A DNA stretch of 44,017 bases from Mycobacterium asiaticum DSM 44297 (GTDB lineage Bacteria; Actinomycetota; Actinomycetes; Mycobacteriales; Mycobacteriaceae): NCBI RefSeq assembly GCF_000613245.1, contig NZ_HG964936.1, forward strand, positions 1,769,733 through 1,813,749, written 5' to 3'. Shown here in pieces: positions 32,826 to 41,666 of the stretch. The translations under genes were made by a program, and so were the position numbers. Position 1 is the first letter of the stretch; each line of letters opens with the position of its first letter. Under the pieces are notes generated by a model. The model saw only the letters and a list, made by a program, of their open reading frames with translations, did no database searches and was not told the origin of the DNA.

Positions 32826-33949
32826 TGCGGATCGGGATGGTCTGCCCCTACTCGTTCGATGTGCCGGGCGGGGTGCAGTCGCACGTCCTGCAGCTGGCCG
32901 AGGTGATGCGGGCCCGAGGGCACCACGTCAGCGTGCTGGCGCCCGTCGGGGAGGACACCTCGCTGCCCGACTATGTCGTCTCGGCGGGTAAAGCGATCCC
33001 CATTCCCTACAACGGGTCGGTGGCCCGGGTGCGGTTCGGCCCGGCCTCCTACCGTGCGGTCAAGAAATGGCTGGGCGAAGGCGACTTCGACGTGCTGCAC
33101 GTGCACGAGCCCAGCGCGCCGAGCCTGTCGCTGTTGGCCCTGAACATCGCAGAGGGTCCGATCGTGGCCACGTTCCACACCTCGGCCACCAAGTCGGTCG
33201 CCCTGTCGGTCCTGGGTGGGATGCTGCGGCCCCGGTTCGAGAAGATCGTCGGCCGGATCGCTGTGTCCGACCTGGCCCGCCGCTGGCAGATGGAGTCGCT
33301 GGGCTCGGACGCAGTGGAGATCCCGAACGGCGTCGACGTCGACTTCTTCGCGACGGCGACACCGTTGGAGGGGTATCCGCGGCCGGGCAAGACGGTGCTG
33401 TTCCTGGGGCGTTACGACGAGCCGCGCAAAGGGATGGCGACCCTGCTCGAAGCGATGCCCAAGGTGGTGGAGCGGTTCCCCGATGTGCAGCTGCTCATCG
33501 TCGGGCGCGGCGACGAGGACGAATTGCGCAGCCAGGCAAGCGGATTCGTCGAGAACCTGCGGTTTCTGGGCCAGGTCGACGATGCCGGGAAGGCGGCGGC
33601 GATGCGCAGCGCCGATGTCTACTGCGCACCCAACACCGGCGGCGAGAGTTTCGGCATCGTCCTGGTGGAGGCGATGGCGGCCTGCACGGCGGTGGTGGCC
33701 AGCGACCTGGATGCATTCCGGCGGGTACTGCAGGACGGTGAGGTGGGGCGGCTGGTCCCGGTGGAAGACGGTGCCGCGTTGGCCGATGCCTTGATCGAGG
33801 TGCTGCAGGACGACGCGCTGCGGCAGCGGTACGTGGCAGCGGGCACCGAGGCGGTGCGCCGCTACGACTGGTCGGTGGTGGCCAGCCAGATCATGCGGGT
33901 CTATGAGACGGTCGCCGGATCGGGTGTGAAGGTGCAGGTGGCCAGCTGA
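32825..33949 (+). CDS. pimA: phosphatidylinositol alpha-mannosyltransferase
   Basis: A 374-residue GT-B fold enzyme of family GT4. Conserved residues match those of studied PimA: G16 in FDVPGGVQSH, H118 in ATFHTS, and E274/E282 of the EX7E motif in GGESFGIVLVEAM. It transfers mannose from GDP-mannose to the 2-position of phosphatidylinositol at the inner membrane face. It is essential in M. tuberculosis. ATG 32825 shares one base with the patA stop, and its own stop shares one with the next start. Confidence 0.97.
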   Translation: MRIGMVCPYSFDVPGGVQSHVLQLAEVMRARGHHVSVLAPVGEDTSLPDYVVSAGKAIPIPYNGSVARVRFGPASYRAVKKWLGEGDFDVLHVHEPSAPSLSLLALNIAEGPIVATFHTSATKSVALSVLGGMLRPRFEKIVGRIAVSDLARRWQMESLGSDAVEIPNGVDVDFFATATPLEGYPRPGKTVLFLGRYDEPRKGMATLLEAMPKVVERFPDVQLLIVGRGDEDELRSQASGFVENLRFLGQVDDAGKAAAMRSADVYCAPNTGGESFGIVLVEAMAACTAVVASDLDAFRRVLQDGEVGRLVPVEDGAALADALIEVLQDDALRQRYVAAGTEAVRRYDWSVVASQIMRVYETVAGSGVKVQVAS

Positions 33950-34971
33950 TGGAGTGGCTGGTTGCCGCCGCCATCCTGCTGGTTGTGCTGCTGGTCGTCT
34001 TCGGCGCGTGGGGCTATCAACGGGCCAATCGACTGGACCGACTCAACGTGCGCTACGACCTGTCCTGGCAGGCGCTGGACGGAGCCTTGGCCCGGCGAGC
34101 GGTGGTGGCGCGAGCCGTGGCGATCGACGCCTACGGCGGCTCACCGGAGGGCAAGCGGCTGGCGGCGTTGGCCGACGCGGCCGAGCGGGCGCCGCGCCAT
34201 TTGAGGGAGACTGCGGAGAACGAACTCTCGGCGGCGCTGGCGAGGGTCGACCCGGCATCCGTGCCTGCGGCTCTGGTGGCGGAGTTGGCCGACGCAGAGG
34301 CCCGGGTACTGCTGGCCCGCAGGTTCCACAACGACGCGGTGCGCGACACCTTGGTACTGGCCGAGCGTCGGATGGTGCGGTTGTTCCGGCTGGGCGGAAG
34401 AGCGCCGCTGCCAACGTATTTCGAGATCGCAGAGCGGCCGCACGCCCAGCGCCACACCGACAGCGAGCTGAACCACCGCACATCGGCGCGGGTGGTGCTG
34501 CTCGACGAACACGGCGCGGTGCTGTTGTTGTGCGGCTCGGATCCCGCGATCGCCGATGCGCCCAGGTGGTGGTTCACCGTGGGCGGCGAGGTGCGGCCGG
34601 GTGAGCGATTGGCCGAAGCCGCCGCCCGCGAACTGGCCGAGGAGACCGGCCTGCAGGTCGCGCCCGCCGAGTTGGTCGGACCGATCTGGCGGCGTGACGA
34701 AGTCTTCGAGTTCAACGGGTCGACGATCGACAGCGAGGAGTTCTACCTGGTGCACCGCACCCGGCGGTTCGAGCCGACGGCGACTGGTCGCACCGAGCTG
34801 GAGCAGAGCTACATCCACGGCGCCCGCTGGTGTACCCCCGACGACATCGCCGAGCTGATCGCCGCAGGCGAGCAGGTGTACCCGCGCCAACTCGGCGAGC
34901 TGCTGCCCGCGGTCATCGAGCTGGCGGAAAGGTCTGGACGCGACGCCGGGGTGCCGCTTTCGATTCGCTGA
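33949..34971 (+). CDS. membrane-anchored Nudix hydrolase with LemA-like N-terminal domain (Rv2609c counterpart)
   Basis: A 340-residue protein in three parts. Residues 3-20 form one membrane helix. Residues 25-160 are helical and look like LemA (RYDLSWQALD, ARRFHNDAVRDTLVLAERR, and LPTYFEI). Residues 180-335 are a Nudix domain with the complete box G213-x5-E219-x7-RELAEETGL (227-235). Nudix enzymes cleave nucleoside diphosphate-linked compounds; in this operon a GDP-mannose or CDP-lipid by-product is a fair guess. The LemA resemblance is my reading and needs a profile search. Last gene of the PIM operon. Confidence 0.85.
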   Translation: MEWLVAAAILLVVLLVVFGAWGYQRANRLDRLNVRYDLSWQALDGALARRAVVARAVAIDAYGGSPEGKRLAALADAAERAPRHLRETAENELSAALARVDPASVPAALVAELADAEARVLLARRFHNDAVRDTLVLAERRMVRLFRLGGRAPLPTYFEIAERPHAQRHTDSELNHRTSARVVLLDEHGAVLLLCGSDPAIADAPRWWFTVGGEVRPGERLAEAAARELAEETGLQVAPAELVGPIWRRDEVFEFNGSTIDSEEFYLVHRTRRFEPTATGRTELEQSYIHGARWCTPDDIAELIAAGEQVYPRQLGELLPAVIELAERSGRDAGVPLSIR

Positions 34972-34999
34972 CGGGGTGCGCGAATGACAACATTTGCTG

Positions 35000-35509
35000 A
35001 TGGATCAGCGCGTTCCCGACCGTCGCGGTAAACCGCTGGCCCGGGTACGCGGCCTGGTGGCCCGGTTCGCCGCGGTCTGTGGCGTGCTGGTGTCGCTGGG
35101 ATTCTTCGGCATCGGCGCCTACAACGTCGGCGCGTACCTGCTTGGCACCCCGACGACGGCGACGGTCCGGGGTTGTGCCACCGAGAAATACGGCTATACC
35201 TGCGCGAGCTCGTGGAGCGTCGGCGGACGCAACTACGTCGGAAAGATCCAGGGGATGGCGCTGCATCGGTATGACAGCGGCGCGCTGCTGAAGGTCCGTG
35301 TGCTCGGCGATAAGGCGTATACGCGGGTTTCGTGGCTGGTCTTCGCCTGCTACGGGCTGGCGTTCGGGCTGATCACCGCGGTCGGGATCATCAAATTCGC
35401 TTCGGCCGAATGGTTCGACCCGTGGTTGAGCCGCCGGCCGAAATGGGTGCAACGGGTTCTGCTGTTCGTGCGCAACTTCCGCGATCCCGACGGCGGAGAT
35501 TTGTTCTGA
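35000..35509 (+). CDS. two-helix membrane protein, function unknown
   Basis: A 169-residue protein with a basic N-terminus and two membrane segments: FAAVCGVLVSLGFFGIGAYN (about residues 25-44) and WLVFACYGLAFGLITAVGII. The loop between them contains CATEKYGYTCASSW and NYVGKIQGM, with two cysteines that may form an extracytoplasmic disulphide. ATG 35000 is chosen over an in-frame TTG two codons earlier. It starts 28 bases after the Nudix stop and may be part of that transcript. Confidence 0.65.
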   Translation: MDQRVPDRRGKPLARVRGLVARFAAVCGVLVSLGFFGIGAYNVGAYLLGTPTTATVRGCATEKYGYTCASSWSVGGRNYVGKIQGMALHRYDSGALLKVRVLGDKAYTRVSWLVFACYGLAFGLITAVGIIKFASAEWFDPWLSRRPKWVQRVLLFVRNFRDPDGGDLF

Positions 35510-35830
35510 TCGGGCTGCGAGTCGCGAAATAGTCCTGCGAAATAGGGTGCGCGGTGTGGGCATACCCCCTGCGGGGAGACTTCGCAAAGACTCGCCTTTT
35601 CCGCGTAACACGCCGCCGTTGTTCACCGATGTTGTCCTTGACGGTGGGCAACGGGAGGCATGGGTGCGAACGCGAGGTATCGGCATGCGTGGGTTGAGTT
35701 GCGCCGTTCGTAATTCCGGTAAACGCAAGCTGCGGAGAGGCCGGGTCGCCGCTACGAATGTAGGAGCGGACGTGGACACCCCGTGCAACGTTGTGGTCGG
35801 TGACTGTCGTGCGGCGACTGGAGAAAGTCG
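35510..35830. other. 321-base intergenic region
   Basis: No convincing gene. A 95-codon + strand frame (35547-35834) has no family features, atypical composition and no ribosome site, so I leave it out. A short GC hairpin CCCCCTGCGGGG (35564-35575) is present. The region is the likely promoter of the secreted protein at 35831. In M. tuberculosis PPE42 and pdxH lie in this interval; neither is present here. Confidence 0.5.
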
Positions 35831-36331
35831 ATGAAGAAAATTTGGCTCGCTCCGGTAATGATTTTTAGCGCAATATGTGTTTTCCCGCCTGGGAAGGCTA
35901 GTGCCGGCCTATGTGACTACCCTGCAGTCCTCACCGGCGGAACTGTCTTTTTCTCCCAGGGCGCTTACTGTGATTGGCCTACCGAGATCAATGGATCACA
36001 CATGCACTGCGAGGCGGGGGGCATAGGCGTTGACGCAGGCGCGGCTATCGGCGGAGGTGCCACCCTTGGTCTTGGCGGCGCGGGTGTGGGTGGCGTGAGT
36101 TGCACGTGGCGATGCCCCGACAACAGCATGGCGCCGGCACCGAACCCTCCTGGCGCTTGGAAGTGGTATATGGTCCCTGTTCCCAATGCGTGTCAGGACC
36201 ATATGGAACCGGCTGGGTTTTCCAGTGCACCGGTTCTTCCCGGTGAAGGCATGCCCGTCCCAGCGCCACTTCCCGCAGCCGTGGGAGGACCGGCATCGCC
36301 GCCTTTGACACCAGAAACCGAGCTGCCGTAG
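35831..36331 (+). CDS. secreted small CDGP-like protein
   Basis: A 166-residue exported protein. A Sec signal peptide ends near residue 25 (KKIWLAPVMIFSAICVF, cleavage after ASA). The mature N-terminus has cysteines in LCDYPAV, AYCDWPTEINGSHMHCEAG and SCTWRCPDN, resembling the mycobacterial CDGP exported proteins (YCDGP..DG..RC). The C-terminus is Pro-rich. GGAGAAAG lies 4 bases before the ATG. The codons are less GC-rich than those of neighbours, which may indicate a transferred gene. Function unknown. Confidence 0.7.
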   Translation: MKKIWLAPVMIFSAICVFPPGKASAGLCDYPAVLTGGTVFFSQGAYCDWPTEINGSHMHCEAGGIGVDAGAAIGGGATLGLGGAGVGGVSCTWRCPDNSMAPAPNPPGAWKWYMVPVPNACQDHMEPAGFSSAPVLPGEGMPVPAPLPAAVGGPASPPLTPETELP

Positions 36332-36577
36332 TTCTGAAAATTCTTGATGGTGTGCCGTATTTCGCCGGCCCGCCAGGAAGCCGGCTGCCGCTGGCCCATT
36401 CCAGGACGCCGCAGCCGACAGCAACAGTCGCCGCCCGCGCACCGGCGCAATCTGCGCCGAATTGAGTTCTGGCGTCAGAACGGCGACACTCGGCGCCGGG
36501 CTCCCTTCTTTCTCGCGTGGCCGCCAACGCGGAGGTAGAGGCACGTCGGGCCGGAAAACTCAGTTGGCGATCACCCT

Positions 36578-36583
36578 TAGACT
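36578..36583 (+). promoter_or_regulatory. -10 box (TAGACT) of the pdxS operon
   Basis: TAGACT lies 31 bases before GTG 36615, leaving a leader of about 22 bases that contains the AAGGAG ribosome site (36605-36610). Confidence 0.45.
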
Positions 36584-36614
36584 GGTGGTCGCAAAAGCAC
36601 AGTCAAGGAGCGTA

Positions 36615-37517
36615 GTGAACAGCCAGCAGAACGGGGCCCAGACCGGAACCGCCCGCGTCAAGCGCGGCATGGCGGAGATGCTCAAGGGCGGCGTCATCAT
36701 GGACGTCGTCACCCCCGAGCAGGCCCGTATCGCCGAAGGCGCGGGCGCCGTGGCGGTGATGGCGTTGGAGCGGGTACCCGCCGACATCAGGGCCCAGGGC
36801 GGGGTGTCGCGGATGAGTGACCCTGACATGATCGAGGGCATCATCGACGCGGTCACCATCCCGGTGATGGCCAAGGCCCGGATCGGGCACTTCGTCGAGG
36901 CGCAAATCCTGCAGAGCCTGGGTGTGGACTACATCGATGAGTCCGAGGTGCTCACCCCCGCGGACTACACCCACCACATCGACAAGTGGCAGTTCACCGT
37001 GCCGTTTGTGTGTGGCGCGACCAACCTCGGTGAGGCGCTGCGGCGTATCACCGAGGGCGCGGCGATGATCCGGTCCAAGGGCGAGGCCGGCACCGGCGAT
37101 GTCTCCAACGCCACCACGCACATGCGCGCCATCGGCGGTGAAATCCGCCGGCTCACGTCCTTGTCGGAAGACGAATTGTTCGTTGCCGCAAAGGAATTGC
37201 AGGCACCCTACGATCTCGTCGTGGAGGTGGCCCGGGCCGGCAAGCTGCCGGTCACGCTGTTCACCGCCGGCGGCATCGCCACCCCCGCCGACGCGGCGAT
37301 GATGATGCAGCTCGGCGCCGAGGGCGTCTTCGTCGGCTCCGGCATCTTCAAGTCCGGTGACCCCGCCCAGCGTGCCGCGGCCATCGTCAAGGCCACCACC
37401 TTCTACGACGACCCCGACGTGCTGGCCAAGGTGTCCCGCGGGCTGGGCGAGGCGATGGTCGGCATCAATGTGGAGGAGATCGCCGAGCCCCATCGTCTCG
37501 CGCAACGGGGCTGGTAA
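36615..37517 (+). CDS. pdxS: pyridoxal 5'-phosphate synthase subunit PdxS
   Basis: A 300-residue (beta/alpha)8 enzyme, very close to Rv2606c. D30 ([11 protein letters not shown]) and K87 ([14 protein letters not shown]) match the catalytic Asp and Lys of Bacillus PdxS; KGEAGTG carries the second active Lys. With ammonia from PdxT it builds PLP from ribose 5-phosphate and glyceraldehyde 3-phosphate. GTG 36615 follows AAGGAG by 4 bases, a short but acceptable gap. The operon continues with tesB and pdxT. Confidence 0.96.
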   Translation: MNSQQNGAQTGTARVKRGMAEMLKGGVIMDVVTPEQARIAEGAGAVAVMALERVPADIRAQGGVSRMSDPDMIEGIIDAVTIPVMAKARIGHFVEAQILQSLGVDYIDESEVLTPADYTHHIDKWQFTVPFVCGATNLGEALRRITEGAAMIRSKGEAGTGDVSNATTHMRAIGGEIRRLTSLSEDELFVAAKELQAPYDLVVEVARAGKLPVTLFTAGGIATPADAAMMMQLGAEGVFVGSGIFKSGDPAQRAAAIVKATTFYDDPDVLAKVSRGLGEAMVGINVEEIAEPHRLAQRGW

Positions 37518-37526
37518 GAACATCCC

Positions 37527-38363
37527 GTGGCGATCGAAAAGATCCTCGATCTCGAGCAACTCGAGGTCAACATCTACCGCGGCAGCGTGTTCAGCCCCGA
37601 ATCGGGCTTCCTGCAGCGCACGTTCGGTGGCCATGTGGCCGGCCAATCACTGGTCTCGGCGGTGCGCACGGTAGACCCGCGCTATCAGGTGCATTCGCTG
37701 CACGGCTATTTCCTGCGGCCCGGGGACGCCAAGGCGCCGACGGTCTACATCGTCGAACGCACCCGCGACGGCGGCTCGTTCGCGACCAGGCGGGTCAACG
37801 CGATCCAGCACGGCGAGATCATTTTCAGCATGGGCGCGTCCTTCCAGACCGACCAGGAGGGCATCAACCACCAGGACGCCATGCCGGCGGCGCCGCCACC
37901 CGACGGGCTGCCGGGGCTGTCCTCGGTCAAAGTGTTCGACGACGCCGGCTTCAAGCAGTTCGAAGAGTGGGACGTCTGCATCGTGCCGCGTGACCAACTG
38001 CATCTGCTGCCCGGCAAGGCGTCCCAGCAGCAGGTGTGGTTCCGGCACCGGGACCCACTGCCCGACGATCCCGTCCTGCACATCTGCGCGCTGGCCTACA
38101 TGAGCGACCTGACGTTGCTCGGATCTGCGCAGGTCACGCACATGGAGGAGCGCGCGCATCTGCAAGTCTCGTCGCTGGACCACGCCATGTGGTTCATGCG
38201 GGCATTTCGCGCCGATGAGTGGTTGCTCTACGACCAGTCCTCGCCGTCGGCGGGCGGGGGCCGCTCGCTGTGCCAGGGCAAGATCTTCAACCAGAGCGGC
38301 GAGATGGTGGCCGCGGTCATGCAGGAGGGGCTGACCCGCTTCAAGCGCGGATACCGGTCGTGA
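37527..38363 (+). CDS. tesB: acyl-CoA thioesterase II
   Basis: A 278-residue double-hotdog thioesterase (Rv2605c, TesB2). The N-terminal half has [17 protein letters not shown] and YFLRPGD. The C-terminal half has the active-site residues as in E. coli TesB: Asp in SLDHAMWFM, Ser/Thr near GGGRSLCQG and Gln in VMQEGL. It hydrolyses medium- to long-chain acyl-CoA. It is placed between the two PLP synthase genes without an obvious biochemical link, and its stop overlaps pdxT (GTGA). Confidence 0.93.
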   Translation: MAIEKILDLEQLEVNIYRGSVFSPESGFLQRTFGGHVAGQSLVSAVRTVDPRYQVHSLHGYFLRPGDAKAPTVYIVERTRDGGSFATRRVNAIQHGEIIFSMGASFQTDQEGINHQDAMPAAPPPDGLPGLSSVKVFDDAGFKQFEEWDVCIVPRDQLHLLPGKASQQQVWFRHRDPLPDDPVLHICALAYMSDLTLLGSAQVTHMEERAHLQVSSLDHAMWFMRAFRADEWLLYDQSSPSAGGGRSLCQGKIFNQSGEMVAAVMQEGLTRFKRGYRS

Positions 38364-38953
38364 GCGCGCCCCGGGTCGGGGTGCTGGCCTTGCAGGGCGA
38401 CACCCGTGAGCACCTTGCCGCGTTGCGTGAAGCCGGGGCCGAGGCCAGCACGGTGCGGCGCCGCGCCGAGCTGGACGCCGTGGACGGGTTGGTGATTCCG
38501 GGCGGGGAGTCCACCGCGATGAGCCACCTGCTGCGCGATTTCGACCTGCTCGAGCCGTTGCGGGCGCGGCTGGTCGAAGGGCTGCCGGCGTACGGCGCGT
38601 GTGCTGGCATGATCTTGCTGGCCAGCGAGATTTTGGATGCCGGTGCTGACGGCCGGGCGGCGCTACCCTTGGGTGGCATCGATATGACGGTGCGGCGCAA
38701 CGCTTTTGGGCGTCAGGTCGACTCGTTCGAGGGCGACATCCCGTTCGAAGGGCTGGACGGCACGGTGCGCGCGGTGTTCATCCGGGCGCCATGGGTAGAG
38801 CGAGTTGGCGACGAGGTGCAGGTGCTGGCCCGGGCGGCGGGCCACATCGTCGCGGTGCGCCAGGGTGCGGTGTTGGCGACGGCGTTTCACCCGGAGGTGA
38901 CCGGCGACCGTCGCGTACACCGGCTGTTCGTCGACATGGTGACTGGGCGTTAG
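38360..38953 (+). CDS. pdxT: pyridoxal 5'-phosphate synthase glutaminase subunit PdxT
   Basis: A 197-residue class I glutamine amidotransferase. The nucleophile is C81 in YGACAGM and the partners are H177 and E179 in FHPEV; the oxyanion motif GGES is at residues 48-51. It releases ammonia from glutamine and channels it to PdxS. GTG 38360 overlaps the tesB stop by 4 bases; length equals that of Rv2604c within one residue. Confidence 0.95.
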   Translation: MSAPRVGVLALQGDTREHLAALREAGAEASTVRRRAELDAVDGLVIPGGESTAMSHLLRDFDLLEPLRARLVEGLPAYGACAGMILLASEILDAGADGRAALPLGGIDMTVRRNAFGRQVDSFEGDIPFEGLDGTVRAVFIRAPWVERVGDEVQVLARAAGHIVAVRQGAVLATAFHPEVTGDRRVHRLFVDMVTGR

Positions 38954-38955
38954 TA

Positions 38956-39017
38956 CGCCGAGCGTCACGCCAGCGCAACGCTGGGCGCCCACCGTCACTC
39001 TGGCGTGACGCTCGGCG
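38956..39017. repeat. 18-base perfect inverted repeat between pdxT and yebC
   Basis: Arm 1 is CGCCGAGCGTCACGCCAG (38956-38973), arm 2 its exact complement CTGGCGTGACGCTCGGCG (39000-39017), with a 26-base loop. The loop start forms an inner hairpin CCAGCG-CAA-CGCTGG that shares bases with arm 1. There is no U-tract. It could end the pdx transcript or be a mobile palindromic element. Confidence 0.75.
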
Positions 39018-39033
39018 CGGCCGACCCGCCACG

Positions 39034-39039
39034 TAGACT
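39034..39039 (+). promoter_or_regulatory. -10 box (TAGACT) of yebC
   Basis: TAGACT lies 41 bases before ATG 39081, just after the inverted repeat, giving yebC its own transcript. Confidence 0.4.
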
Positions 39040-39080
39040 CGTCTGGCAATTATTTGGAGCGAAAGAGGTATGTCACACCG

Positions 39081-39836
39081 ATGAGCGGCCATTCCAAGTG
39101 GGCGACCACCAAGCATCAGAAGGCCGTCAAAGACGCCCGCCGCGGCAAGGAGTTCGCCCGGCTGATCAAGAACATCGAGGTCGCCGCCCGTACCGGCGGT
39201 GGAGACCCGGCCGGCAACCCGACGCTGTATGACGCGATCCAGAAGGCGAAGAAGACGTCGGTCCCCAACGACAACATCGAGCGGGCCCGCAAGCGCGGCG
39301 CGGGCGAGGAAGCCGGCGGCGCCGATTACCAGACCATCATGTACGAGGGCTACGGACCCAACGGCGTTGCGGTGCTGGTCGAATGCCTGACCGACAACCG
39401 CAACCGTGCCGCCAGTGAGGTACGGGTGGCGATGACGCGCAACGGCGGAACGATGGCCGACCCCGGTTCGGTGTCCTACCTGTTCTCCCGCAAGGGCACC
39501 GTCACGCTTGAAAAGAACGGCCTGACCGAGGACGACGTACTGACGGCGGTGCTCGACGCCGGCGCCGAGGACGTCAACGATCTCGGTGACAGCTTCGAGG
39601 TCATCTCCGAACCGACCGACCTGGTCGCGGTGCGCACCGCGCTGCAGGAGGCTGGCATCGACTACGAGTCGGCCGAGGCCAGTTTCCAGCCCTCGGTGAG
39701 CGTGCCCGTCGACGTCGAGGGTGCCCGCAAGGTGTTCAAGCTGGTCGACGCCCTTGAGGACAGCGACGACGTGCAGAACGTCTGGACCAACGTCGACCTC
39801 TCCGACGAGGTGCTGGCTGCCCTCGACGAGGAGTAG
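39081..39836 (+). CDS. YebC/PmpR family protein
   Basis: A 251-residue protein (equal to Rv2603c). It starts with the family signature [21 protein letters not shown], has the [19 protein letters not shown] helix and [15 protein letters not shown], and ends in [11 protein letters not shown]. YebC-like proteins are described as transcription regulators and, for some members, as ribosome-associated factors easing polyproline stalling. AAAGAGG lies 12 bases before the ATG. It normally precedes ruvCAB, as it does here apart from one inserted gene. Confidence 0.93.
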   Translation: MSGHSKWATTKHQKAVKDARRGKEFARLIKNIEVAARTGGGDPAGNPTLYDAIQKAKKTSVPNDNIERARKRGAGEEAGGADYQTIMYEGYGPNGVAVLVECLTDNRNRAASEVRVAMTRNGGTMADPGSVSYLFSRKGTVTLEKNGLTEDDVLTAVLDAGAEDVNDLGDSFEVISEPTDLVAVRTALQEAGIDYESAEASFQPSVSVPVDVEGARKVFKLVDALEDSDDVQNVWTNVDLSDEVLAALDEE

Positions 39837-39872
39837 CTGGTCCGGCTCGTCCGTCCCGGCGGGCTCGTCCCT

Positions 39873-40367
39873 TTACGGGTGCCAGCGGCTTGCGGTATGC
39901 ACCACAGTCCCGCCGGTGCCGTTCGGATACAGGTGCCACGTCTGCCATTGCCAGCCGCTGCCGTCGGGCTGGGCGGCCAGTGCGGTCAACGCGGCGTCGT
40001 CGCCGGGGAACACCCCGCCGAGCCAGCAGATTTCCTTGGCGCACCGCTCGCGCAATTGCCTTGCAAGCGCACGGAAAGTGGCCTCGCCATGCTCCTCGGT
40101 TCGCGATTCGATGCGATATCCAGGTGCCCCGGAACGGCTGGGCAAGTCGTCGCCCGCAGTGCAGGAGACCTGCTCGGAAAATCGCACTGTGCCATGCTCC
40201 ACCGTGACAACATGCGACGCGCCCAGGACTCCCAATGACAGCGCGCCTCCGCTGGGATGCGTCAGTCGACAGGTGGCGAGCGGGTCAGGTGCCACCGCGT
40301 TCAATGCCAGCGCCAATCGGGCCCCAGACACATCGGCTGGGGCGACAGCGAGCTGATGAAGCGGCAC
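39873..40367 (-). CDS. DUF2617-like protein
   Basis: A 164-residue soluble protein. It has RIESRTEEHGEATFRALARQ, WLGGVFPGDDAALTAL and a terminal WQWQTWHLYPNG. I read it as DUF2617, a family usually found beside polyamine synthase-like speE and small DUF genes. In M. tuberculosis this interval holds speE, several of those genes and two VapBC pairs; here only this gene remains. The GTG start is 7 bases after a TAGGTT -10 box. Function unknown. Confidence 0.6.
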   Translation of the reverse strand: MPLHQLAVAPADVSGARLALALNAVAPDPLATCRLTHPSGGALSLGVLGASHVVTVEHGTVRFSEQVSCTAGDDLPSRSGAPGYRIESRTEEHGEATFRALARQLRERCAKEICWLGGVFPGDDAALTALAAQPDGSGWQWQTWHLYPNGTGGTVVHTASRWHP

Positions 40368-40374
40368 CGGACAT

Positions 40375-40380
40375 AACCTA
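40375..40380 (-). promoter_or_regulatory. -10 box (TAGGTT) of a leaderless transcript
   Basis: On the - strand TAGGTT is followed by 7 bases and GTG 40367, without a ribosome site. Confidence 0.5.
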
Positions 40381-40430
40381 ACGCACCGGTCCGAGGCGTG
40401 TCCCTAGCCCGTGATGTCGCACCCAGCGGC

Positions 40431-40453
40431 TAGGCTATCGAACAGCTGTTCGG
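40431..40453 (+). promoter_or_regulatory. ruvCAB promoter with LexA (SOS) box
   Basis: TAGGCT (40431-40436) is a -10 box. TCGAACAGCTGTTCGG (40438-40453) directly follows and matches the mycobacterial LexA box TCGAAC-4-GTTCGA at 11 of 12 fixed positions. LexA bound here would cover the transcript start, so DNA damage should induce ruvCAB. Confidence 0.85.
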
Positions 40454-40472
40454 AGTGGAGTGGGGAGCTGCG

Positions 40473-41027
40473 GTGCGGGTGATGGGCGTCGATCCCGGGT
40501 TGACGCGGTGTGGTTTGTCGCTAGTGGAGAGCGGGCGCGGCAGGCAGATCACCGCGCTCGACGTCGACGTGGTGCGCACCCCGTCGGACCAGCCGCTGCA
40601 TCGCAGACTGCTGGCCATCAGCGACGCGGTGGAGCACTGGCTGGACACCCATCACCCCGACGTGCTGGCCATCGAGCGGGTGTTCTCCCAGGCCAACGTC
40701 GCCTCGGTGATGGGCACCGCACAGGCCGGCGGCGTCGTTGCACTAGCGGCGGCCAGGCGCGACATCGACGTGCACTTTCATACGCCATCAGAGGTCAAGG
40801 CGGCGGTCACCGGCAACGGCAGGGCAGATAAGGCGCAGGTCACCGCGATGGTCACCCGGATCCTTACGCTGCAGGCCAAGCCGTCGCCCGCGGACGCCGC
40901 CGACGCGCTGGCGCTGGCCATCTGCCACTGCTGGCGGGCACCGACACTGGACAAGATGGCCGCCGCCCGGGCTCGGGCGGCGCAGCAGCGCGACCAGTAC
41001 CTGGCCAAGCTGAGGGACGCCCGATGA
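40473..41027 (+). CDS. ruvC: Holliday junction endonuclease RuvC
   Basis: A 184-residue RNase H-fold nuclease. The catalytic acids are in [11 protein letters not shown] (D7), AIERVFSQ (Glu) and [13 protein letters not shown] (Asp pair). It cuts Holliday junctions after branch migration by RuvAB. GTG 40473 gives the N-terminus known for the M. tuberculosis protein; an in-frame GTG at 40455 is less likely. Its stop overlaps ruvA (ATGA). Confidence 0.95.
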   Translation: MRVMGVDPGLTRCGLSLVESGRGRQITALDVDVVRTPSDQPLHRRLLAISDAVEHWLDTHHPDVLAIERVFSQANVASVMGTAQAGGVVALAAARRDIDVHFHTPSEVKAAVTGNGRADKAQVTAMVTRILTLQAKPSPADAADALALAICHCWRAPTLDKMAAARARAAQQRDQYLAKLRDAR

Positions 41028-41617
41028 TCGCCTCCGTTCGCGGTGAGGTGCTGGCTGTGGCGCTGGATCACGCGGTGATCGAGGCGGCCGGGGTCGGTTA
41101 CCGAATCAATGCGACGCCCTCGACGCTGGCCACGCTGCGCCAGGGCAGCGAGGCGCGACTGATCACCGCGATGATCGTGCGCGAGGATTCGATGACGTTG
41201 TACGGGTTCTGCGACACCGAGACGCGCGATCTGTTCCAGACGCTGTTGTCGGTCTCGGGTGTGGGGCCGCGGCTGGCGATGGCCACCCTGGCTGTGTACG
41301 ACGCGACGGCCCTGCGTCAAGCGCTGGCCGACGGTGACGTCACCGCACTGACCCGGGTGCCGGGCATCGGCAAGCGCGGCGCCGATCGGATGATCCTGGA
41401 ATTGCGGGACAAGATCGGTGCGGTTGCCGCATCCGGGGGCGGGTCCGCGGTGAACGGCCACGCGGTGCGGGGGCCGGTGGTGGAGGCGCTGGTCGGCTTG
41501 GGCTTCGCGGTCAAACAGGCTGAGGAGGCCACCGACAAGGTGCTCGCCGAGGACCGCGAGGCGAGCACGTCGACGGCGCTGCGGTCCGCGTTGTCGTTGT
41601 TGGGTAAGTCGAAATGA
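41024..41617 (+). CDS. ruvA: Holliday junction protein RuvA
   Basis: A 197-residue protein: N-terminal OB fold ([19 protein letters not shown]), two helix-hairpin-helix motifs ([15 protein letters not shown] and [18 protein letters not shown]) and a C-terminal three-helix domain that contacts RuvB ([17 protein letters not shown]). It forms the tetramer that holds the junction open. It is coupled to ruvC; ruvB follows after 49 bases. Confidence 0.95.
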   Translation: MIASVRGEVLAVALDHAVIEAAGVGYRINATPSTLATLRQGSEARLITAMIVREDSMTLYGFCDTETRDLFQTLLSVSGVGPRLAMATLAVYDATALRQALADGDVTALTRVPGIGKRGADRMILELRDKIGAVAASGGGSAVNGHAVRGPVVEALVGLGFAVKQAEEATDKVLAEDREASTSTALRSALSLLGKSK

Positions 41618-41666
41618 GCCGCGGCGCCGACGATGCAGAGCGCAGCGATGAGGAGAAGCGGCGCAC

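Noticed and set aside
35547..35834. 95-codon frame before the secreted protein
   Set aside because: No ribosome site, no family features, and it runs into the next start.
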